Below, in pieces: positions 1-9,803 of a stretch of 64,000 bases of DNA; position 1 is the first letter of the stretch; every line of letters begins with the position of its first letter. The notes beneath the pieces are model-generated. The model was not told where the DNA came from. It did no database searches and worked only from the letters and a program-made list of their open reading frames with translations. The position numbers and the translations under genes are program-made. The stretch comes from Spisula solida (Eukaryota > Mollusca > Bivalvia > Venerida > Mactridae): positions 441,501 to 505,500 of the forward strand of contig OX365951.1 of NCBI GenBank assembly GCA_947247005.1, given 5' to 3'.

Positions 1-1437
1 GATTTGTATAAAATGGAGCGCACAAACAATTGGTAAAAGTTCAATCTCATTGTGAACAGGAATTATATATATATACTAGTACGCACATTATATACTAGTG
101 TACGCAAAGTATATACTAGTACATAAATTATATACTATTACGCAAATTGTAATCATTATTATTCATACACTGATCTATAGTATTTAGTTTTTATTTGAAC
201 AACGAAATGCTTAGTTAATGGACTTGTCACGTTGAGGTACCGATATGCAGGAAATACGATAGTGGTGATATACTGTATGTCCTATATAGATGTAAGAAAT
301 AAATCAAAGTAAATTTGTCGGCACGATGTTCGGTTTTCTCAGAGTGTACATGTATTGACGTTAATTATGTACACTGATTCATAGTATTTCTTTCTACTAT
401 GTATTTTCAATAATGTTAGGAGGAAATTAGATTGTATTTTTAAAAACGTAATACCCATTCAACAATGAGCTTGTGTCAATTGTCTGTTAATTATATTAAG
501 TAAAAGGAATTTAACCACAACGTTTTGAAGGTATACTGCATCACGGAAGCTTTTTTATTTCAAACAAAATGCACGACGCTTAATCGGGATGTAAATTTAA
601 AAATTCTGAATGCAGTGTATTTTGAAGGATTAAAACTTTAAAAGGTATTTGCTGCCATGAAGGGTTGTAGCACAAAATATACAGCATGCAACCTCCAAAT
701 AATGATACGCATACTTATCGCCACTGAAGTTATTTTCAATTACTCAACATTTATTTCACTTGTAGGTTAACTTGAAAGTGAGAGTTCCTTAAGGACAACA
801 GACCGACATGTGTTGCTCTTGATATTACACTGTTCAACAATTACGCAATGGTAAACAGAAACATTGTTCAAGTATTACTCAACAGTCATGCATTAAGGTT
901 TCCCCCTTGGATATTGGTTAATTGTCAAATTACGAACGCTTGTAATCTAAATATCTACTTGTTCGCGAGGTAGATAGAATATAATGTTCTACTTATAACC
1001 CTCTGTCAGTATGTTTTCAGTGATCAGTGATTTACCAAGTTTTAACATTACATTGTATTGCAATCATATAAAGCGACTTAGTGACCTTTCAAGATCTCTT
1101 GGCAATAATTGCGTATGGAGCAACTTGTCAGTAATTTCTCAAAATGTTTCTCAATATGACCGAAATCAAGGTCACGGGCAAACGTACCGTGATGATATTA
1201 AGTTAAGGATTTAATTACTACTAAAGTGTGCTAAATAGATGGGTTCATCCTAAATACTGCGACATGTAGAAAATACCATCAGTGAATCATGCTTACGTCG
1301 TGTTCTAAATGTTTAAAAGTACACGGGTGTTTTTACTTCATGACTGCAATACAAATTTAACTGCCGATGTGTGTAGTTTTTATATAATTAGCCTATCATC
1401 ATATAACCGTTAACCAATTTGTTATCCCGTACCTAAA

Positions 1438-1592
1438 ATACCTCAGGTATAATGAAGTCGATGATATCAAACGTTGTCGGCATGTAAGTCTTGCAAAACA
1501 TGGAGTGTAACAATGCATGCAAATGGTTAACTCATCAAGGTATTCCGGGGCATGAATGCCAAATGATGATAATACTTCCCAAAGGAATATTT
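1438..1592. repeat. Four-copy conserved core, copy 1
   Basis: A stretch of about 150 bp beginning near AATACCTCAGGTATAATGAA recurs at 9650, 24299 and 30570 with few differences, whereas the flanks of the a and b copies differ far more. Read on the minus strand it is open here and in the copies at 9650 and 30570, with the peptide element FLWGVLSSFG-like; the copy at 24299 has a one-base deletion that breaks it. The differences among the open copies mostly change the residue, which argues against an ordinary conserved protein. Confidence 0.7.
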
Positions 1593-1686
1593 GTTAAGTA
1601 GTGAGTTTTACATCCTAGTGCGCTTCTTATCCGGAACATTATATTTTCGTACTCTAACATAACTGAGGTTGTGATATAGAGGATTT

Positions 1687-1830
1687 TTGTCGATTTTGGT
1701 GTTAGATCGAATTTTATTTCACCGAGTGATCACAGAAAATCAAAATTTTCCCGAGTAACGTAGCCATGAGTGTAAATTTAATTTTCTGTGATCACGAGTG
1801 AAATAAAATTGATCTTACACCAAAAAATCA
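1687..1830. mobile_element. Hairpin (foldback) MITE-like element
   Basis: Arms 1687-1740 and 1780-1829 are near-complementary (left TTTATTTCACCGAGTGATCA, right TGATCACGAGTGAAATAAA) around a loop of about 40 bp containing CCCGAGTAACGTAGCC. The homologous place in unit 2 (about 24500) lacks it, so it is an insertion in unit 1 or a loss in unit 2. It encodes no protein. The architecture fits a short non-autonomous DNA transposon of foldback type; no target duplication could be fixed by eye. Confidence 0.65.
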
Positions 1831-3062
1831 ACTAATTTTCTGTTATTATATGCCTCAATTTCTCTTAAAATGTTCCGTAATTGGCTTTATTGAAAAAAAT
1901 CACGTCGAAATTGGAATGTCACAGAATTATGGCGTCATGATGACGTAACGCATATTTAAAAGCACGGCGCCGTTGACGTTACTTATTTGTCTGCATGATA
2001 CTTGAACCAGCTTTAAAACAGTGAAAATAACAAAATGGTAATAAGTAATAATAAGTGTTAATTTCACTGTTATTTTCACTGTTATTTTCACTGACAAAAC
2101 TCCATAATCCATTAAAAGCAAATAATAAATATAGTTTATTCTACAATGTAGACTATGTAGTTCAAAACAACATGTACGCTAGTTTGATTTGTATGATTCT
2201 ATCTTATGTCAATTGTGATGCAAGTTGTAATCAATAGTAATCAAACTAAAAAGGTTATAGGGTACATTGTATTTATCACCACGAAGGTACATGCATAATG
2301 ATAATAAGCCTGAATTGAATGCAAGTGTAACAAACGAACAATTGACGAATGTTTTAAAGAAAACTTATACAAACTCTATATGGCCAGGGAGTTATGTGTA
2401 ACGAATTAGTTCACTACGTACATCATAGCATCATTAAATTGAAATCGATAACACTTTTGCATTAAAATTCCATTACGTCACCTATCATCACACTTGTGTA
2501 TTTCCTTAATTACATGGCCACCTGCATTGCTCGGTTTTGTAAATTTATACTGCCCACAGATGTCATAGAGATACATATTCCTCTTTTAGATCTCGATTTT
2601 GTGTCAAATCAATTAGGATAGGTTGTGTTATCTTAATTAACACAGGTAATTGAATACAAATTAATACTACATCTATGCAAAACACAAATGCGTATGTTAT
2701 TATAATTGTCATTATAATTAGGCTTTTACGAATGAATTGTTTGATTGCCTGTGTTATGAGATTATCACTTAATATATCGAATCAGACTGATTTATTTCGA
2801 TCGTTGAGAAATATTTTAATGTCGCTAAACACCAGTTGGTATTCAAAATATTACGTTAATAAAAATAAGATAATAATATTTCTTACAGGTATTTTCAGCA
2901 CAATATAAATATGTATATACTAACTGGTTCACTGCTGCATTTATAGTCTATCGTTCTATGCTCAATAATACTAAAACAAATGATTATGTCACATTTTACG
3001 AAGTAAGAGAAAACAAATAAACCAATTAGAAAAAAGGGTTTGAAATTGACTATATTTCCTCC

Positions 3063-3245
3063 GTCATTACTGTCTCTTAAATATTTTACGTTACTTGTTA
3101 TTATGTCATTGAATTTGTGCTTGCATGTATATACTTTTGTATATGTTTTTTTGTAAATATGTTTTTGCCATATTTATTTGTTATTTGTAAATGGCCAAAA
3201 GCAATGTTCTTTGCTGATTATGCCAATAAACTTTGAACTTTGATT
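3063..3245 (+). mobile_element. Retroposon-like 3' tail insertion (SINE or LINE end)
   Basis: Aligning 3000-3300 with 31680-31830 shows an extra stretch of about 180 bp here, absent from unit 2: both flanks (TTTCCTCCGT and GATTAAATCACAAGTTTTAAC) are continuous in unit 2. The insert is T-rich and ends in CCAATAAACTTTGAACTTTG, the kind of short simple-sequence end seen on CR1/L2-type LINEs and their SINEs. The family assignment is inference; there is no coding content. Confidence 0.5.
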
Positions 3246-4519
3246 AAATCACAAGTTTTAACTTGTTCTCATCCGAGGGTAAAATATAACATAAATACAA
3301 TGTTTGAAATGATATAAACGCCATATTACATGTGACGATGAGCGCTAGCGTAAAGCTATTTACATATGAGATGATTAAATGAAGTCTTTGAACTCAAACT
3401 CTTTTGATGCCATGCTAATTAATGTTTTCATCCAAGCAACATAAAATGTCAATACACTTTTGACCTTTAAGTTTGCCATTGTTGATTTTTCGCTTGTCAA
3501 CAGACCGTCGCTGACATTTCAATATCAAAATATCACGAATTAATTATTTCACGATTTCACTGTCATGATTTTGCAATTCGATATCATGCAATTTTGAATT
3601 GGAACTGTCACCACCGGTCAGTTGTCGTATATACCACAACGCTGTGGCATGTGAAACAACAAACGTGTGCATAAATATACCAACAAACGTTCCGTATTCT
3701 CGCTATTGTTTACAAGGCGTTAAACTCACAATTATATATATTGGCTAAACATTATTTCTACAGGCGTTTGCCTAATCCATTAAGTCTAGAAAATATCCAC
3801 GGATGAAATTGTTGTGGCTTCAGTTTCGGAAAATATAAAAAGGCGGGCGTTTTTGTTTCTAAGAACGTTTAACCGAAATATTCTTACTGGCTTATTAGGA
3901 TTATACTTTCTGTAAACCTAATTATAATGCCAATAAACAATATCCCACCAAAACAGTCTGAGCAGATCGTTTAAGTAAGTGAAATGCTGATAAATTCCCG
4001 GAGTGCCGTGTTAAAATAGATACTAGCAATCATGGCGAAGACGCTTTTGAAAGCAAATTGCTGTTTCGCGATCGGGTAGTTTATTGGCTTTGCGAAAATA
4101 CATATCACCAATTAAATACCCAACTTTTTAGCTCAGTGAATAGAAAAAAATGGTACCTACTGCAAATGTTGTTATGTGTTTGTATTTGTTATGTGTTCGT
4201 TTCTTGGTGTTCAGAAACATGATGCAACAATATTATTAATGTTTTTCGGTTGTTATTCACCGAGTAATTAGCTGAAGTAATATTTTCACGTACATTTGTA
4301 GTATCCGAGAATAATTCAGTGTTATTCCGCGGTAAACCAGTCACAAGCCATGAATAAAGTTATATACGGTGATCAGTAAATAACGAATGTTGACCCTGCC
4401 AGATTTAAAACAATATTCAGTACTAACTTCTTGTTCTGCAATCACACGAGATTATCTGGACAAATGGAGAACACGACATAACCGAGGTCAATGTTACTGG
4501 AATTCATAAGTTCTCCCAA

Positions 4520-4580
4520 CTAGGTATCAGAACAGGTGACAAGCGATTGTTCTACCTATTGTGCTAAACCAACATGCATG
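4520..4580 (-). repeat. tRNA-like SINE relic
   Basis: On the minus strand the stretch reads TAGCACAATAGGTAGAACA, an A-box-like element, followed about 30 bp on by TGTTCTGATAC, a decayed B-box. A diverged counterpart lies at about 25625-25680. It is too eroded to be a tRNA gene; a tRNA-derived SINE relic is the simplest reading. Confidence 0.35.
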
Positions 4581-4699
4581 CTTGTGGTTAAACTATTTGT
4601 ATCCTGTATTTTTGTAATATTGGTGAAATCAAGATTGTAAATCGTCGACGTATAAGAAGTATAATTTATCTGTTTAGAAATATGCGATATTTTAGTAGC

Positions 4700-4790
4700 A
4701 TGTGTCTTAGTGCGCTTAGCGCAGTGACTGAATAAACCACCACCTTGTAACTCGACCGATATTGGTTCGAATACTATATAGGGATGTATA
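4700..4790 (+). repeat. tRNA-derived SINE relic
   Basis: TTAGCGCAGTGACTGAATAA resembles a pol III A-box region and GGTTCGAATA at 4764-4773 matches the B-box consensus GGTTCGANTCC in its core. The counterpart at about 26280-26335 has the B-box mutated to GGTTCTAATA. No tRNA cloverleaf with an intact acceptor stem can be drawn, so this is a SINE head rather than a tRNA gene. Confidence 0.45.
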
Positions 4791-5242
4791 ATATACTAAT
4801 AACAATTGAGTTTTAAATATACATTGATTCTCGTCGATCATCAGCAATCGTCTGATCGATTTTGGACATGCATAAGTAGGCCAGTACCATGCTGTTAAGT
4901 GTATATATTGTGGTGGTAATATTAAGCTCGTCGCTAGCAATACAATTTATAATTGCGCCATAGACAGTATTTACCCTTACTACAGTCCAAACTACTATAT
5001 ATTCGGAAAGACGTTTTTACAAGCACGTGCTTTGCATTTCAATAACGTGAGTTCAATGACGACACAGGAAATAGGTTACATAGCTTAGAGGAGAACAATT
5101 TGTTGACCTTTACCACACCGTTAATGTAACATTGATTAAATGAGGTTCATTCTTGTGATAAACTCTATTCGTGAATAATTACATTAAGTGTGTCCAGGAA
5201 ATTTGAATTACATTTGTAGTTCAGGTATTAAAGCGGTAATTG

Positions 5243-5470
5243 CGATATACTGTCCTTGCCTTTACCACACCTAGACGATATACTGTCCTTGCCTTTACCG
5301 CACCTAGACGATATACAGTCCTTGCCTTTACCGCACCTAGACGATATACACTCCTAGCCTTTACCGCACCTAGACGATATACAGTCCTAGCCTTTACAGC
5401 ACATAGACGATATACTGTCCTTGCCTTTACCGCACCTAGACGATATACAGTCCTAGCCTTTACCGAGACG
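5243..5470 (+). repeat. 33-bp minisatellite, about 7 copies
   Basis: Copies start at 5243, 5276, 5309, 5342, 5375, 5408 and 5441, with unit CGATATACNNTCCTTGCCTT plus TACCGCACCTAGA. Because 33 is divisible by three, a frame of 91 codons stays open (repeating RRYTVLAFTAP), but it has no upstream context of a gene. In unit 2 (about 26798-26870) only one to two decayed copies exist, so the array expanded in unit 1 or contracted in unit 2 after duplication. Confidence 0.9.
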
Positions 5471-6520
5471 GCAGCCTTACAGTCACCCTTTGTTGATGAA
5501 TGTATGAAAACATGATAAAGAAAACTACAACAAGGGATTTGTCGATGTGCCCTTTGTCTAACTATGTTATGTTTAGTGGTTTGTATTCGTCATCTATTGT
5601 TGGTGTGTCGAGGCCAACCAGTTTTTTTGACTGACTAAGTTGTCAGAATCACAAACTACCACATTACCTAATAATAATATTTCTGCTGTAACCCACTGTT
5701 CCAAAGGATACCAAATTAGTGCGTTGGTAGATTCTATGAACAGTTTATGGACACACCGGTTGCGAGGATTACTTGTGTTTACTGGATATTTGATTTATTT
5801 ACTTGTATTTGTAACGTCTTGTTAATGGTGATTGAAAAACGATTATGATGATAAATTTGACTGCGCCAAAAACAGGGTCTTTATATCTGCATCTGGGATT
5901 TTGTACCTTTAAAAAAGAATTAAACATACATAGCACAATGTAATATTTTATACATATAGATGTCTTCAGATGTTAAAATACGTTAGATAAGCAATAACAA
6001 TGATTCACATTGACACGCGAAGAACCGTATTTACACTCTCCAAAAAAACGAGTATTCTATTTTAGTTCAAGTAAATAATTTCCCCAGGGATATTGCCCTT
6101 GGCATCGTTGTCTCTCATGATTCTTTTGACATTATTTGCTGAACACACTAATCATGGAGTAATTAGAATTATGTATTAAAGGATCAGGTCTTGCAATAGA
6201 CTGGGTGATAAAAAATAACAGTGGGTGTCATTTAGTTTGATTGAATGAAGTATATCATCAAAGTAACATACGTTATGTAATGATGCATATATCCTGACTG
6301 AAAACTTTATATGTTCCGTTATTATTATCATAGAATTATAATGTCTGATGAGACATTTCTTATAACAGTTGTGGTATGTACACGTTTTGTAGTAAATGAG
6401 TGCATTAAGGTTCAAAAGACCAATAGGAAATATGCCCTAAGGACCGTCTTTAAAAATGTACGTCAATAGAAAGCTAATAGTCTCTTGTTAGATATATACA
6501 GACATGCGGATAAATAGGTG

Positions 6521-8559
6521 TTGGCTAGCCCATTCAACCATGTACACATAGCGTCGCCTTAGTATTATCTTGCGCTAACTACACGATTTCACTTTTCGAG
6601 AAAAAGCGCTTCAAAGATTCAGATATGATAATCTCACTCAACATTGGTCGTTTTGCAAGAAATAATTAATAGTATTATTTGTACTAGTATAAGCTACCTC
6701 CACCATGAATTTTAATACCCCATGAGAAACAGTTCATTGTAAAATTGAAAAAGTATTTTAGAGATAGCTCATAAAGTGTAACAATATTTTGATTTTCTTT
6801 AGTATTATACTGAGCTAACAGGAGATAGCACTTGAAATAAAAACGTTTAAAGCGAAACTGTTTCATTTATTGTTGATCATTTCATGTCTATTTTGAGCTA
6901 TCTACAAGGAATGACGTCATTTTAAGAATTTTTGTGTCAAATCACGTGACGAAATGCTTCTTTTTGATTGGTTGTTAAACATTTGTTAGGATTATAGTGC
7001 GATGTTTCATTAACAAATACTGTGCTTGAACAAATAAAACATTGACACATTGGTGTCATAGCTGCTGAATTTAATTGTGTCTTTTTGTATGTTCATTGTG
7101 TCCTGTGTTTGGGATTTGTGAATTGTCATTTTGTTTGTGTTTTTTTTGTGTCTAACGTATTCCTCTGTTCTGTTGATTACTCCTTATCCGATTTGTTATC
7201 CATTTCAAAATATTTCAAATGATTTTCTTAGATAGTTATATTTGTATAATACTTTATTTAATGCTTACTGATGAGATATGGAGTTCTATCAGTGAAAAAA
7301 AACCTATCACTGGTTATCAATTACAGTGTGATTGATATAAGATCCACCCCTAACAGGGACTACTTTAATTTTACCACAAACTCAATCCTAAACCGCCCGT
7401 AACTTTTTTATTACTGAACGGAAACAGTTCATATTCTTAGTTAGGTATTCACCATAATCCAAGATGGCGAATTTCGAAGTGAAAAATATGAATGGAAATA
7501 ACATATTCATACGCAGCCTAACCACAGTGGTAATTTGGCATAAATAGTACCAATTTCGTCACCAGTCAAGCATTAAATAAATAGAATATTTGTTTGTTTT
7601 GGTTGAATATGGTTTATATCTCATCGTATAGTGATCAAATTAAAATATTTTAACTCGGGCTACGCGCTCTTGACAATATTGAATTTTATCACTACACAAT
7701 GAGATATAAACCATATTCAATCAAAACAAACAAATATCCTCTATATACTCTTCGTAATCTTGTAAAAAAAGTTAAGTTAAACGCACTAAATGATCTTTAT
7801 GGTATAAAGTTAATAACGAGCTGTACTAGCAAGACAGCATTCAACAGAATAACACAAAGTACAAAGGGCAAAAGGAGAACACACGTATTACAAGCCACAA
7901 GGACAATACATGAGTGTAACTATAATAGTAACAACCGTTTTAATGGTGGCTTTGTATACTTTATCCCTTAATGTGTGATTTCCCGTGTCGAATAAATGGA
8001 AGTCTTCGTAGTGGTATAAATACTATGTGTAGTGTGACTACTGGCAATCGGTTGTTTGATTCTATTACATGTTATGTTGAGTCAACTCTATTTGAAACTC
8101 CCTTAACAATTATGAGATTGACAAATTACGCCAATAACACAATAGATAACACGTACTAATATGTGATTTCTTCTACTCAATATCCTTTATGCTTTAGTCT
8201 ATCACATTATAACCATTTACCTTTATTTATATTTCCCATGTCTCAGTTTGCGTTTATGTTGATCAAGCGTACTAGTTTCGGTCAATTGTGAAACAATTTC
8301 TAATACTGAGTAAACGTGTATTGATTTGATCACTTCATATATCAATCATTTTTGAGACCCATTGCAACAGGTATGACGGCAGTTACTAGCTGAGCATGAA
8401 CCTAATTAATTCGATTAATCCGATGAATGGATATTATCAATCAGAAATAATTTACAAACGATTTCAACTCCATACTTTAACTTACAATCGATGAAACTAA
8501 GATTTATCGGCAGTTCAAATGAATCTAAACGACTGTGAATGTGTTGGAATAATTGGTGC
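6521..8559. other. Stretch mostly private to unit 1, no gene recognised
   Basis: Unit 2 holds only about 650 bp between its matching edges (29140-29800). A short common piece, ATTAACAAATACTGTGCTTG near 7011 against 29806, shows the region was once shared and that unit 2 has since lost at least 7050-8850. Frames at 7699-7971 and 7971-8159 are short, AT-driven and match no family I know. The stretch holds the hairpin at 7580-7742. Confidence 0.5.
7580..7742. mobile_element. Hairpin MITE-like element
   Basis: Left arm 7583-7640 (GTTTGTTTTGGTTGAATATG, GTTTATATCTCATC) is repeated inverted at 7685-7737 (GATATAAACCATATTCAATC). The arms are nearly perfect over more than 50 bp, with a loop of about 40 bp containing CTCGGGCTACGCGCTC. 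The loop motif resembles the loop of the hairpin at 1687-1830 (CCCGAGTAACGTAGCC), which suggests related foldback elements. Confidence 0.7.
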
Positions 8560-9229
8560 AGCATACATGTAACACATTTAACAATTTTGTTATATTTTTA
8601 GTTCTTATTGGAAAAGTTATAACAACATTAGAGGAGTACAAACATTCAAAAGTATTAAAACGATTGTGAATAAGGTATTTGCTGCCAGAAGTGTTGTAGC
8701 ACCTTATACACAGCATGCAGTTTTTGATTTTCAGACAATTATGCGAAAATTTATCACCACAGCACACTTATGAAAAATGTACAATTACTCAACATTTATT
8801 TGGCGTGTGGCTTAACCTGAAAGTGAGAATTCCTTAACGACAACAGTCCAACATGTGTTGATCTAAATATTACACTGTTCAACAATTACGCACTAGTAAC
8901 AGAAATATTGAGCAAGTGTTATTCAACAGTCATGCATTAAGGTTTCCCCTCAAGCAAAACATAATGCATTTTTTAACTGTTTGAATTGTCTGTTCTTGAC
9001 TTCAGCTTGTTAAGCAACTGTATAAACACTTGCCTATCTCTCCGTGTTACATGTAATAGTTAACGTTTTGGATATTGGTTGTTCGCACTGTTACGAACGC
9101 TTGTAATCTAAAAACTACTTGTCTGCGAGGAAGATAGGTGATAATGTTCGACGTGTAACACTATCTACAATGTAACATTAATTTTTTATCGAGGTTTTGT
9201 CCAAGGTTTTAACATTATATCAGTCTCAA

Positions 9230-9480
9230 ACAGCGCCGCATGTGATACTGTCAGGTTTTTTTTGGGACATTATAAATCAGTACGAAGACCCTTCACAACA
9301 ATCAACTGAGCGATGCATTCTACAAATAAAGGGGTATATCAACGTAGCCAACACAATGGACAAACATATCCTGTCAACCCAGAAGGTGAACTGGTTTTGT
9401 GACGGATCTAACGCCATTCGATTCGGAGTTCTACTAAGAGTGATAAACAGACAGACTCGTTTAAAACATGACTACGACTA
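9230..9480 (+). other. Open stretch private to this copy, unknown origin
   Basis: The surrounding sequence follows the four-copy repeat, but from about 9230 to 9478 this copy departs from the others. It is less AT-rich and open for 94 codons (9197-9481), with a varied composition including DGSNAIRFGVLLRVINRQ near its end. I do not recognise the peptide. It may be an inserted gene or transposon fragment or simple chance; there is no splice-site or promoter evidence that decides. Confidence 0.3.
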
Positions 9481-9649
9481 ATAAAAACTATCATTCAATA
9501 ATGCTTACGTCTTGTTCCGCATGTTTTCAGGTACACCGGAGTTTTTACTTCACGAATCCAATATACATTTAATTGCCGATGTGTGTAGTTTTTATATAAC
9601 TATACTATCATCATATAATCGTTAATCTATGTGTTATCCTTTACCTAAA

Positions 9650-9803
9650 ATACCTCAGGTATAATGAAGTCGATGATATCAAACGTTGTCGGCATGTAAG
9701 TCTTGCAAAACATGGAGTGTAACAATGCATGCAAATGGTTAACTCATCAAGGAATTCCGGAACATGGTTGCCAAATGATGATAATACTCCCCAAAGGAAT
9801 TTT
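9650..9803. repeat. Four-copy conserved core, copy 2
   Basis: This is the block b copy of the core described at 1438. Here the minus-strand frame extends to 75 codons (9641-9868), the longest of the four, continuing upstream into sequence that is frameshifted in the copy at 30570 by one base near GGAGAATAGCG. Confidence 0.7.

Larger units (their letters stand above)
1..6520 (+). repeat. Front block a of 21-kb tandem unit 1
   Basis: This block matches 20947-29140 of the same window in the same orientation. It is clearest at 1-165 (20947-21130), 170-400 (21690-21905), 415-1650 (23150-24480), 2385-2640 (24850-25110), 4165-5240 (25270-26810) and 5830-6520 (27290-29140 minus an inserted element). 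No gene is recognisable: open frames are short, lack any family motif and are not kept between the copies. It carries several private differences: a deletion near 165, a deletion of about 110 bp near 907, a hairpin element at 1687-1830, a retroposon-like tail at 3063-3245 and an expanded 33-bp array at 5243. The unit probably continues upstream of the window, since homology to 20947 already runs at base 1. Confidence 0.85.

Noticed and set aside
5240..5515. 91-codon repeat protein
   Set aside because: The frame exists only because of the 33-bp array; the paralogue at 26798 has no such frame.
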